From: G021776435 sp046756245
Lineage (GTDB): Bacteria > Pseudomonadota > Alphaproteobacteria > Caulobacterales > Parvularculaceae
Direction: 5' to 3'
DNA: 8,380 nt
NCBI GenBank assembly: GCA_046756245.1
Contig: JBHHVZ010000114.1
Coordinates: 1 to 8,380, forward strand
A program made the position numbers and the translations under genes. Below the pieces are notes generated by a model. The model made no database searches. It worked only from the letters and a program-made list of their open reading frames with translations, and was not told the origin of the DNA. Each line of letters begins with the position of its first letter. Position 1 is the first letter of the stretch. Of this stretch, positions 1 through 6,178 are shown in pieces.

Positions 1-45
1 CGCGAGCCCCCGGCGCACAGTCTCGACTTCGGGAAGTTCGGGCAT
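1..45 (-). CDS. mutM: Formamidopyrimidine-DNA glycosylase, N-terminal 15 codons (partial)
   Basis: Reading the minus strand from an ATG at 45-43 gives MPELPEVETVRRGLA, the hallmark N-terminus of the Fpg/MutM family. These enzymes excise 8-oxoguanine and formamidopyrimidines from DNA and nick the resulting abasic site. In this family the proline after the initiator Met is the catalytic nucleophile and the following glutamate is also catalytic; both are present (Pro2, Glu3). The rest of the gene lies left of the window. It is co-directional with rpsA, but repeats and a possible terminator lie between them, so it is probably a separate transcription unit. I see no strong Shine-Dalgarno sequence upstream of the ATG. 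The match is short but very characteristic. The sister enzyme endonuclease VIII (Nei) has a different N-terminus (MPEGPEI-like). Confidence 0.88.
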   Translation of the reverse strand, partial: MPELPEVETVRRGLA

Positions 46-50
46 AGAAG

Positions 51-60
51 TTAGGGACTA
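51..60. repeat. Inverted copy of the heptamer-array motif (TTAGGGACTA)
   Basis: TTAGGGACTA at 51-60 is the exact reverse complement of TAGTCCCTAA at 200-209 inside the heptamer array. The two copies bracket both hairpins of the mutM-rpsA gap, so the whole 51-224 block looks like one composite repeat with inverted ends. Ten bases could match by chance, but the second copy lies in a repetitive tract made of the same motif. Confidence 0.5.
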
Positions 61-62
61 GA

Positions 63-105
63 GCGCATTCCGAAAAGTGGGAACCGGTTTTCGGATATAA
101 TGCGC
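63..105. repeat. Imperfect hairpin repeat upstream of mutM
   Basis: The outer arms GCGCAT (63-68) and ATGCGC (100-105) and the inner arms TCCGAAAA (69-76) and TTTTCGGA (88-95) can pair. This leaves an 11-base loop at 77-87 and a small bulge on the right arm. The sequence closely resembles a dispersed intergenic element I recall from Hyphomicrobiales genomes. It lies just before mutM on the minus strand, so it may be part of the mutM leader or promoter region. Confidence 0.7.
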
Positions 106-120
106 GACAAAACAAAAACC

Positions 121-162
121 TAGAGCATGTTCTCCGACTCGCATTTCGGAGAACATGCTCTA
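121..162. repeat. Perfect 17-bp-arm palindrome
   Basis: The left arm at 121-137 (TAGAGCATGTTCTCCGA) is the exact reverse complement of 146-162, with an 8-base loop (CTCGCATT). It is REP-like: short, palindromic and outside genes. No T-run follows on either strand, so it is not an obvious intrinsic terminator. It sits between the ends of rpsA and mutM. Confidence 0.8.
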
Positions 163-183
163 GGGATGAGAAGGTGGCTCCAG

Positions 184-224
184 TTCTAATCCTAATCCCT
201 AGTCCCTAATCCCTAGTCCCTATA
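184..224. repeat. Short tandem array of CCCTAGT/CCCTAAT heptamers
   Basis: Three clean heptamers in a row (CCCTAGT 197-203, CCCTAAT 204-210, CCCTAGT 211-217) are flanked by degenerate copies at 190-196 (TCCTAAT) and 218-224 (CCCTATA). On the minus strand this reads as alternating GGGACTA and GGGATTA. No coding function is evident. The array lies downstream of rpsA, and one unit recurs inverted at 51-60. Confidence 0.75.
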
Positions 225-228
225 GACA

Positions 229-258
229 CAACGCCCCCGCCGGATGACAGGGGCGTTG
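229..258 (-). terminator. Possible rpsA terminator hairpin
   Basis: CAACGCCCC (229-237) pairs perfectly with GGGGCGTTG (250-258) around a 12-base loop, 22 bases past the rpsA stop codon. The position and GC-rich 9-bp stem fit a transcription terminator for rpsA. However, the minus-strand sequence after the stem (TGTCTATAGG) has no T-run, so it may be only a 3'-end stabilising hairpin. Confidence 0.45.
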
Positions 259-280
259 CTGCAAGCGCGGGTCGAGACGC

Positions 281-2014
281 CTAGCTCTTCTTGTCTTCTT
301 TCTCTTCCTTGGCCTTGGCCTTGCCCTTCAGGGCGGCCCCGAGAATATCGCCGAGCGAGGCCCCGGCGTCGGCCGAGCCGAACTGTTCGACGGCTTCTTT
401 TTCTTCGGCGATTTCGCGCGCCTTGATCGACAGGTTGAGACGGCGCGAATTGCGGTCCATGCCGGTGACGCGCGCGTCGATCTTGTCGCCTACGGCAAAG
501 CGGTCGGGACGCTGTTCGGCGCGGTCTTTCGACAGGTCGGACTTGCGGATAAAGGCTTTCGGTCCGCCTTCGCCGCCAATCTGGACCTCGATGCCGCCGG
601 TCTCGACCGCCGTCACCGAGCAGGTGACGTCGTCGCCGCGCTTGAGTTCGCCGATCGCCTCCATCGGGTCGGACCCGACCTGTTTGACGCCGAGCGAAAT
701 CCGCTCTTTTTCCGGATCGACGTCGAGGACCTTGGCCTGCACGGTCTGGCCTTTCTGATAGTCCTTGATCGCTTCTTCACCCGAACGGTTCCAGTCGAGA
801 TCGGAGAGATGAACCATGCCGTCCATTTCTTCGGTGAGGCCGACGAAAAGTCCGAACTCGGTGATGTTCTTGATCTCGCCTTCGATGATCGAGCCCACGG
901 GGTGCTCTTCGGCGAAGCGCTGCCACGGATTGTCGAGGCACTGTTTGAGGCCGAGCGAAACACGGCGCTTGGTTTCGTCGACCTCGAGCACCATCACCTC
1001 GACCTCCTGCGAGGTCGAAACGATCTTGCCCGGATGGACGTTTTTCTTCACCCAGCTCATTTCTGAAACGTGGACGAGGCCTTCGATGCCGTCCTCGAGC
1101 TCCACAAACGCGCCGTAGTCGGTGATGTTCGTGACCTTGCCGGTGAACTTGGCGCCGACCGGATATTTCGCCGCCACGCCCTGCCACGGATCGGGCTGGA
1201 GCTGCTTGATGCCGAGCGAAATGCGGTGGGTTTCAGGATTGATCTTGATGATTTTCACCCGGACCGTGTCGTTTACGTTCAGCACTTCCGATGGGTGGTT
1301 GACGCGCGACCACGACATGTCGGTCACGTGCAGGAGGCCATCGACGCCCGGCGCCAGTTCGACGAAGGCGCCGTAATCGGTGATGTTCTTCACCACTCCT
1401 TCGCGTTCGTCGCCCTCGTTCAATTCGCGCACGACTTCCTGGCGATGTTCGGCGCGATCCTCCTCAAGCACCGAACGGCGGGAGACCACGATATTGCCGC
1501 GCCGCTTATCCATCTTGAGAATACGGAAGGGCTGGGGAATGTTCATCAGCGGGCCGGCGTCGCGCACCGGGCGGATATCGACCTGGCTGCCGGGCAGGAA
1601 CGCCACGGCGCCCCCAAGATCGACGGTGAAGCCGCCCTTGACGCGATTGAAGATCACGCCCTCGACGCGGTCGCCGCTTTCGAACTGTTTCTCAAGACGC
1701 TCCCAGGCTTCTTCGCGGCGCGCCTTGTCGCGGCTGATGACGGCCTCGCCCTGGGCGTTTTCGATTCGTTCGATGTAAACGTCGACAGTGTCGCCGACGC
1801 CGAGCTCGGCCGGCTTGCCGGGCTGTGAGAATTCTTTCAGCGGGACGCGGCCTTCGGTTTTGAGGCCGACATCGATGACCGCCACGTCTTTTTCGATAGC
1901 GGTGATCACGCCTTTCACGACGGTTTCTTCGAATTCGTTGCGGCCGACGAGAGAGGCTTCAAGCATTTCCGCGAATTCGTCGCGGGACGGGTTCAGGGTT
2001 TCGGTTTCAGACAC
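281..2014 (-). CDS. rpsA: 30S ribosomal protein S1
   Basis: This is ribosomal protein S1 (577 aa), which binds the 30S subunit and helps load mRNA, especially messages with weak Shine-Dalgarno sites. The protein is a chain of six S1/OB-fold RNA-binding repeats, at roughly residues 30-98, 115-182, 200-270, 287-357, 374-443 and 460-527. The central ones carry the typical cores VKNITDYGAFVEL, VTNITDYGAFVEL and IKNITEFGLFVGL, each followed by an LLHVTDMSW-like stretch. The length is normal for Alphaproteobacteria, and the C-terminus is a Lys/Glu-rich tail. The start is GTG at 2014-2012. An in-frame TGA lies just upstream, so no earlier start is possible, and AAGGA about 10 bases upstream can serve as ribosome-binding site. 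It follows cmk on the same strand, the conserved cmk-rpsA order, with a gap of about 170 bases. Confidence 0.98.
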   Translation of the reverse strand: MSETETLNPSRDEFAEMLEASLVGRNEFEETVVKGVITAIEKDVAVIDVGLKTEGRVPLKEFSQPGKPAELGVGDTVDVYIERIENAQGEAVISRDKARREEAWERLEKQFESGDRVEGVIFNRVKGGFTVDLGGAVAFLPGSQVDIRPVRDAGPLMNIPQPFRILKMDKRRGNIVVSRRSVLEEDRAEHRQEVVRELNEGDEREGVVKNITDYGAFVELAPGVDGLLHVTDMSWSRVNHPSEVLNVNDTVRVKIIKINPETHRISLGIKQLQPDPWQGVAAKYPVGAKFTGKVTNITDYGAFVELEDGIEGLVHVSEMSWVKKNVHPGKIVSTSQEVEVMVLEVDETKRRVSLGLKQCLDNPWQRFAEEHPVGSIIEGEIKNITEFGLFVGLTEEMDGMVHLSDLDWNRSGEEAIKDYQKGQTVQAKVLDVDPEKERISLGVKQVGSDPMEAIGELKRGDDVTCSVTAVETGGIEVQIGGEGGPKAFIRKSDLSKDRAEQRPDRFAVGDKIDARVTGMDRNSRRLNLSIKAREIAEEKEAVEQFGSADAGASLGDILGAALKGKAKAKEEKEDKKS

Positions 2015-2066
2015 GGATGTTCAGTCCTTCGAGTTGTTCATGGGTTTGCTGTTGTCTTCCACCATC

Positions 2067-2133
2067 GCTCCTCCCGGCGAAAGCCGGGGCCAGGCTCAGT
2101 CAAAAATGGATCCCGGCTTTCGCCGGGAGGAGC
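2067..2133. repeat. Perfect 22-bp-arm inverted repeat (REP-like) between cmk and rpsA
   Basis: The arm at 2067-2088 (core CCCGGCGAAAGCCGGG) is the exact reverse complement of 2112-2133, with a 23-base loop at 2089-2111. The core resembles the dispersed repeat with CCCGGCTTTCGCCGGG that I recall from many alphaproteobacterial genomes. On a cmk-rpsA transcript it would form a very stable hairpin in the rpsA leader. It could attenuate or process that message or insulate rpsA, but no T-run makes it a classical terminator. Confidence 0.85.
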
Positions 2134-2184
2134 GGGTGGGGTGTTTCGATGCGCCCGTCGGGTCGGATCTTTGGATTTGGGCGT

Positions 2185-2850
2185 TCAGCCCGAGTCCGTC
2201 CCGCAGCGCCGGAAAACGCCGTCGATAACGCGGCGCGCCGCCGCGAAGGCCGCTTCTATAGTCAAATCGGACGTGTCTAGCAACTCCGCATCGTCGGCCG
2301 CCTTCATCGGCGCGTCGGCGCGGGCCGCATCCCGGGCGTCGCGCTCCAGAAGGTCCTCATAAACCGCCTTTTCCTCAAGGCCGGGCTTGTCTGCGACAAG
2401 TTCGAGCCAGCGGCGATGGGCCCGGACTTCGGGGCTTGCTGTGACGAAGAATTTCACTTGCGCCTCGGGGCACACGACCGTGCCGATATCGCGCCCGTCA
2501 AGGACTGCGCCCTTACCTCCGGGCGGGTTTGCGGCGAAGCGGCGCTGGAAATCGAGCAGCGCCGCGCGCACCCGCGGCATCGCCGCCACCTTCGAAGCCG
2601 CTGCTCCGACCTCGCGGGTCCTGATATCAGCGTCTTTTACTGCGTCGAGAGAAAACCCATCCGCCGCCGCAGCCGCCGCGTCCTCGTCATCCGGGGCGGC
2701 GCCCCGATCAAGCAGCAACCAGGCGACGCCGCGATAGAGCATGCCGGTGTCGAGATGCGCGAAGCCGTACGCCTCGGCGATGAGGCGCGCGAGCGTCCCC
2801 TTGCCGGACGCGGCCGACCCATCGAGCGCGATGACGAAAGGCTTGGTCAT
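2185..2850 (-). CDS. cmk: Cytidylate kinase
   Basis: Cytidylate kinase (221 aa) phosphorylates CMP and dCMP with ATP, supplying CDP and dCDP for RNA, DNA and lipid synthesis in the cytoplasm. The sequence begins MTKPFVIALDGSAASGKGT, with the P-loop at residues 11-19. It continues with the substrate-binding segment LDTGMLYRG, the GRDIGTVVCP motif, and an Arg-rich lid RDARDAARADAP followed by LLDTSDLTIE near the C-terminus, all characteristic of bacterial Cmk. The ATG at 2850-2848 was chosen because it starts the conserved N-terminus; the frame stays open upstream for ten more codons to a possible GTG, with no family similarity. It precedes rpsA in the usual order. Its normal upstream partner aroA is displaced about 1.9 kb away by the restriction-modification module, so cmk must rely on a promoter in 2851-2980 or on read-through from the methyltransferase side. 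Confidence 0.96.
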   Translation of the reverse strand: MTKPFVIALDGSAASGKGTLARLIAEAYGFAHLDTGMLYRGVAWLLLDRGAAPDDEDAAAAAADGFSLDAVKDADIRTREVGAAASKVAAMPRVRAALLDFQRRFAANPPGGKGAVLDGRDIGTVVCPEAQVKFFVTASPEVRAHRRWLELVADKPGLEEKAVYEDLLERDARDAARADAPMKAADDAELLDTSDLTIEAAFAAARRVIDGVFRRCGTDSG

Positions 2851-2980
2851 GGGCGCTGCATGGCCTGCAACGCCGACCAATGCAAGAGGTGGCCGAAAGG
2901 AAGGATGGATTGATTCGCCAACTCGGATTATGCCCTGTCCGCACTACTGCGACCCCAGCGCCAAACGCAGGAGAGACGCA
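2851..2980. other. Divergent intergenic region at the left edge of the restriction-modification insertion
   Basis: This 130-bp gap separates the starts of cmk (minus) and the endonuclease gene (plus), so it should hold promoters for both. I could not pick a convincing -35/-10 pair for either. The left insertion boundary of the R-M module must lie here. No transposase, inverted-repeat end or clear target duplication is visible. Confidence 0.5.
2969..2973 (+). promoter_or_regulatory. Shine-Dalgarno site that sets the endonuclease start
   Basis: AGGAG at 2969-2973 lies 7 bases before the ATG at 2981. It supports that start over an in-frame ATG at 2741, which would bury the N-terminus inside cmk. 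Confidence 0.7.
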
Positions 2981-3583
2981 ATGGCGATAGTCCGAGCCGA
3001 AGTTGATCGATCGAGATTTAATCCTGCGATCACGCTCCCTTATGAACTGCGAACCGATGATTTCGCACTTGCGATGCAGGACGTTTACGACTTTTTCCAT
3101 GATGTAAACACTAATCTACTGCAAAAAGGTCTTAGCAGGTTCGACGACTTACTGCGCCCAGCCGCTATGTCCGGAATAATCTCGGACATGTTGACGGCGA
3201 GTCTCGCCCGTCATTCGCGTACGCTATGTGAAAACAAATACCATAATGGTCATCCCGACCTAATCATGCGCGGGCGATACCCAAATGATGCTGTTCAATC
3301 TGGCTCGGATGGCGTGGAAATCAAAAGCACAAGGAAATCCGGCGGAGCCGTTGATACGCATGGCGCCCGTGATCAATGGCTCTGTGTCTTCGTTTACCAA
3401 GTAGATTGCACGTCTGAACCAGCAGTCGAAAGGCGGGCCATGACGTTCACCGAAGTCTACATCGCCAATGTCACGGTTGCTGACTTCCGTAAGAATCAAC
3501 GCGGCGAGCTTGGAACCCGCACAGCGACGCTTGATAGGAATGGCGTCAAAAAACTGCGTGAGGGATGGGTATATAAAATTTAG
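2981..3583 (+). CDS. Putative type II restriction endonuclease (PD-(D/E)xK)
   Basis: This 200-aa protein is predicted to cut DNA at the site protected by the neighbouring methyltransferase. I do not recognise a named enzyme family. The visible support is a likely PD-(D/E)xK nuclease core: HPD at residues 91-93, then about 20 residues later GVEIKSTRKSG, with Glu113 and Lys115 as metal-binding and catalytic candidates. A hydrophobic strand LCVFVYQVD (134-142) follows, as in the nuclease fold. The N-terminal half looks alpha-helical. No membrane segment or signal peptide is seen. The size suits a homodimeric type II enzyme. The ATG at 2981 has a good AGGAG upstream. The gene faces the methyltransferase gene and their stop codons overlap by four bases. 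Base composition is visibly more AT-rich than in rpsA or aroA, consistent with transfer. The endonuclease role rests on the motif plus the methyltransferase neighbour. Confidence 0.78.
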   Translation: MAIVRAEVDRSRFNPAITLPYELRTDDFALAMQDVYDFFHDVNTNLLQKGLSRFDDLLRPAAMSGIISDMLTASLARHSRTLCENKYHNGHPDLIMRGRYPNDAVQSGSDGVEIKSTRKSGGAVDTHGARDQWLCVFVYQVDCTSEPAVERRAMTFTEVYIANVTVADFRKNQRGELGTRTATLDRNGVKKLREGWVYKI

Positions 3584-4488
3584 ATTTTAAGCGCAGCCAA
3601 AGCAGGAATCGCCTTCGCAGCGATTTCCATGTAATGAGAATCGTTTTCGATGCCGACACTGTGGTATCCGACTGCTTCCGCCGCAGCGAGCGTTGATCCC
3701 GATCCGGCAAACGGATCAAGCACCAATCCGTCCCCGAGAGGTAAGATCGCACGCACAATTTGTCTAAGAAATGCCTGAGGTTTAAGAGAAGGATGCGGCG
3801 CAATCACCTTTTCTCGTCGAGGAGTTGGGCGAGACTGGATTACATCTCCAAATGGCTTTTCCGCAGAAACGCGCCTAAGTCCCCCGGTCTTCCAATTACG
3901 GAGATTGTCTTGCACTCGTCCTTCGAGCGGCTTTCGCACGAGCACCCATGGCTCCCACATTGAGCGCGGCATGACCGAAACATCGGAAAATTCCTCATGC
4001 GCATTCTTTGGCCTGTCGCCCCCTCGCATCGTCATTACCAGACGCATCACTGCTCCCCGCGATTCGAATCCTGACGCCGTCATTGCCGACGTTACGAGGT
4101 GAAACACCAGCGGGTTTGATGCAATCGCCATGTGCGCCCCGGGAACGAGAACCCGGAGCAATCCTCTTCCCCACCGCTCGAAGAAAACTGACAACTCTTC
4201 AAGCTCGGCAGGCTTCAATGTCGTGAATCGCGGGAGCGGAGAGCGCTGATGACCATCGAATGCTGGGGGGATTCGCCATACCCCTCCCCTTCCAACGCGG
4301 AGCTTATGTTGCTCTTTCGGGGTATATTCAACGATCCCGTATGGCGGGTCCGTCACAACACCTTGAATTGAATTATCGCTCCAGCGGGACAATACGTCCA
4401 AGCAATCTCCCTCATACAAACTTGCTCTCCCGTGGCTGATCGCCGGGGGAATTTCGTCGACAGACGCTATTTTTCTTAGTGCTGTCAT
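3580..4488 (-). CDS. Site-specific DNA methyltransferase, beta class (N6-adenine or N4-cytosine)
   Basis: This 302-aa S-adenosylmethionine-dependent methyltransferase would protect host DNA from the adjacent nuclease. Catalytic motif IV TDPPYG (residues 46-51) comes before motif X (HPSLKP, 232-237) and the AdoMet-binding motif I (DPFAGSGST, 258-266), followed by GYHSVGIE. This order defines the beta class of amino-methyltransferases. DPPY favours N6-adenine, though N4-cytosine enzymes cannot be excluded. The variable stretch of about residues 150-230 probably holds the target-recognition domain. The ATG at 4488-4486 overlaps the upstream winged-helix stop as ATGA, implying translational coupling. 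A longer frame starting at 4614 would run back through that gene, and its extra residues look non-native. The gene ends in TAA overlapping the convergent endonuclease stop. It is co-directional with aroA and cmk, so aroA read-through could help express it. Confidence 0.93.
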   Translation of the reverse strand: MTALRKIASVDEIPPAISHGRASLYEGDCLDVLSRWSDNSIQGVVTDPPYGIVEYTPKEQHKLRVGRGGVWRIPPAFDGHQRSPLPRFTTLKPAELEELSVFFERWGRGLLRVLVPGAHMAIASNPLVFHLVTSAMTASGFESRGAVMRLVMTMRGGDRPKNAHEEFSDVSVMPRSMWEPWVLVRKPLEGRVQDNLRNWKTGGLRRVSAEKPFGDVIQSRPTPRREKVIAPHPSLKPQAFLRQIVRAILPLGDGLVLDPFAGSGSTLAAAEAVGYHSVGIENDSHYMEIAAKAIPALAALKI

Positions 4489-4703
4489 TTTGACTCCGCC
4501 AGTTTGTACGTGCCGCGTCCGACACGGCTGAAAGTCTGAGGCGTGTTCAGCCGCAAGTAGGACCGGATGGAAGAAGCCGGAACGGCGCCCAGTTCTTTTG
4601 CTACGCCATTGCAAATCTCAGAAATGGTTGCTGCGTGCCCTTTGGTTTTCAGAAACGAGAGGATCGCATCTCTGACTTCGCCTGGCGGCCTTCGCTGCAC
4701 CAT
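4485..4703 (-). CDS. Small winged-helix (HARE-HTH-like) protein of the restriction-modification module
   Basis: This is a 72-aa protein of a single predicted winged helix. Two helices come first (VRDAILSFLKTKG, then TISEICNGVAKEL), next a likely recognition helix (PASSIRSYLRLN), and a wing ending FSRVGRGTYKLA. The closing GRGTYKL resembles the GRGTFAL ending of HARE-HTH domains, which occur in restriction and DNA-modifying proteins. It lies directly upstream of the methyltransferase with an ATGA overlap, so the two are translationally coupled. It may regulate the R-M module, as controller (C) proteins do, or act as a detached DNA-binding part of the methyltransferase. It is not a classic C protein, which has a lambda-repressor-type HTH. 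The start ATG at 4703 has a well-spaced AAGGA upstream. The domain call is fairly sure and the regulatory role is inference. Confidence 0.8.
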   Translation of the reverse strand: MVQRRPPGEVRDAILSFLKTKGHAATISEICNGVAKELGAVPASSIRSYLRLNTPQTFSRVGRGTYKLAESK

Positions 4704-4742
4704 ACTTGTTCCTTTTTTGTTCTTGATGACACAATTCGAACG

Positions 4743-4758
4743 AGACGTCTAGACGTCT
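4743..4758. promoter_or_regulatory. Candidate operator: 16-bp perfect palindrome of two AGACGTCT units
   Basis: AGACGTCTAGACGTCT is two tandem copies of the 8-bp palindrome AGACGTCT and is itself palindromic. It lies 40-55 bases upstream of the winged-helix start, in the 81-bp gap between aroA and the R-M module, where the module's promoter must be unless it depends on aroA read-through. The position and symmetry suit a dimeric or tetrameric DNA-binding protein, possibly the winged-helix protein itself. I see no clear -35/-10 pair beside it. Confidence 0.5.
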
Positions 4759-4784
4759 GTGGAAAATTTCCTTCCGCATTCCGG

Positions 4785-6128
4785 CTAATTCATACCGAGA
4801 TCGGCGCGCAGTTGTTTCATTAAAGGAAGGAATCCGGGAAAGCTCGTTGCGATCATGGCGCCGTCGTCGATTTCCACCGGCTCCCGCGCGGCGAGCCCCA
4901 TCACGAGAAAACTCATGGCGATACGGTGATCGAACTGCGTCTCGATGCGCGCGCCGCCTTTTGCAGGCGCGCCGTCGCCGATAACGCGCAGCCAGTCCGG
5001 GCCGCTTTCGACCGCGACGCCGGCCGCCTCGAGCCCCGCCTCGCAGGCCGTCAGCCGGTCGCTTTCCTTGACGCGCAGCTCACCGATCCCCTGCATCAGG
5101 GTCTCCCCGTCGGCGAAGGCGGCGGCGACGGACAGCGCCGGATATTCGTCGATCATTGAGGCGGCGCGTTCGGCCGGAACCGTCACGCCTTCAAGCGCCG
5201 AGTGGCGGGCGCGGATGTCGGCGACCGGTTCGCCGTTCTCGACGCGCTCGTTTTCAAAGGCGAGGTCCGCGCCCATCTCGAGCAGGGTCTTGTAAAGCCC
5301 GATGCGCAGCGAATTGATTAGCACGTTTTCGACGATAACGTCGGAGCCCGGCGTGATGAGCGCGGCGACAACCGGAAACGCCGCCGAAGACGGATCGCCA
5401 GGCACATTGATTTCCGCAGCCGTCAGGCGCTGACCGCCTTCGACCGCGATCGTGCGCACGCCGTCTTTATCCGCAATCTCTAGATTCGCCCCGAAGGCGG
5501 CGAGCATTCTCTCGGTGTGATCGCGGCAGAGAACCGGTTCGCGCACGATCGTCATTCCCGCAGCGCCGAGTCCGGCCAAAAGCAGCGCCGACTTCACCTG
5601 CGCCGATGGCGTCGGCAAGGCATAGTCAATGGCTCTTAAGGGCCCGCCAGCGTCGATCGCGACGGGCAGGCGCCCGTCCCTGCTTTGCGCTTTGAGCCCC
5701 ATGGCGCGCAAAGGTTCGAGAACGCGGCCCATCGGCCGGGCGCGGAGGCTGGCGTCGCCTTCGAATCGAGCGCTGACGCCGGCGCCGGCGACCGCGCCCA
5801 TCGCCAGCCGAACGCCGGTGCCGGAATTGCCGAAATAAAGCGGACGGTCGGGCGCGCGCCAGGCCCCGCCTTCAATCCCCCAGACAGGGCCGGCAGGGCC
5901 GCGGTTGCGCTCGACAGCCGCGCCGAGGGCCCGCATCGCGGCGGCGGTGCGCAGCACGTCTTCGCCTTCAAGCAGACCGCGAATGCGCGTCCGGCCCGAC
6001 GCCGTCGCGCCCATCAGGACGGCGCGGTGAGATATCGACTTGTCGCCCGGCGCGCGGATGCGCCCTGATAGCGATCCGCCGGCGCGCGCACGCCATGGAC
6101 CGGCGGAATTGATTGTCGCCGTGGTCAT
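4785..6128 (-). CDS. aroA: 3-phosphoshikimate 1-carboxyvinyltransferase (EPSP synthase)
   Basis: EPSP synthase (447 aa) joins shikimate-3-phosphate and phosphoenolpyruvate in the sixth step of the shikimate pathway to aromatic amino acids. Diagnostic motifs are RAPGDKSISHR (residues 25-35), YFGNSGTGVRLAMG (98-111), ASLRARPMGRVLEPLRAMG, the domain-crossing LRVKESDRL, and the C-terminal FDHRIAMSFLVMGLA. GxRLxMG and RPMGRVLEPLR resemble the CP4-like class II enzymes rather than the E. coli-type GNAGTAMRP. At the site where CP4 has glyphosate-insensitivity Ala100 (GNAATG), this protein has Gly103 (GNSGTG), the residue of sensitive enzymes. ATG at 6128-6126 was chosen because the conserved sequence begins soon after; an upstream in-frame start at 6173 adds 15 residues with no family similarity. 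In Alphaproteobacteria aroA normally leads directly into cmk; here the R-M module intervenes. The gene diverges from TIGR02300. Confidence 0.97.
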   Translation of the reverse strand: MTTATINSAGPWRARAGGSLSGRIRAPGDKSISHRAVLMGATASGRTRIRGLLEGEDVLRTAAAMRALGAAVERNRGPAGPVWGIEGGAWRAPDRPLYFGNSGTGVRLAMGAVAGAGVSARFEGDASLRARPMGRVLEPLRAMGLKAQSRDGRLPVAIDAGGPLRAIDYALPTPSAQVKSALLLAGLGAAGMTIVREPVLCRDHTERMLAAFGANLEIADKDGVRTIAVEGGQRLTAAEINVPGDPSSAAFPVVAALITPGSDVIVENVLINSLRIGLYKTLLEMGADLAFENERVENGEPVADIRARHSALEGVTVPAERAASMIDEYPALSVAAAFADGETLMQGIGELRVKESDRLTACEAGLEAAGVAVESGPDWLRVIGDGAPAKGGARIETQFDHRIAMSFLVMGLAAREPVEIDDGAMIATSFPGFLPLMKQLRADLGMN

Positions 6129-6178
6129 GATCGTTCGCCCCGCCGTGCAAAAATTCCGGGTCTGTCCGCGCAATCCTT

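Noticed and set aside
184..224. Heptamer array as a CRISPR remnant or telomere
   Set aside because: The units are only 7 bases, contiguous and without spacers. Nothing else suggests a CRISPR locus or a replicon end.
1070..1828. 252-aa plus-strand open frame inside rpsA
   Set aside because: It is the antisense shadow of the unmistakable rpsA gene in GC-rich DNA and has no recognisable protein features.
2741..2980. N-terminal extension of the endonuclease starting inside cmk
   Set aside because: It overlaps the cmk coding sequence in antisense, while the ATG at 2981 has a well-placed AGGAG.
4489..4614. N-terminal extension of the methyltransferase
   Set aside because: It overlaps the winged-helix gene in another frame and shows no methyltransferase similarity. 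The ATGA overlap start at 4488 is better.
2896..4831. 10-base direct repeat AAAGGAAGGA at 2896-2905 and 4822-4831 as a target-site duplication of the R-M insertion
   Set aside because: The right copy is inside the aroA coding region, past its stop codon, and a purine-rich 10-mer can match by chance.
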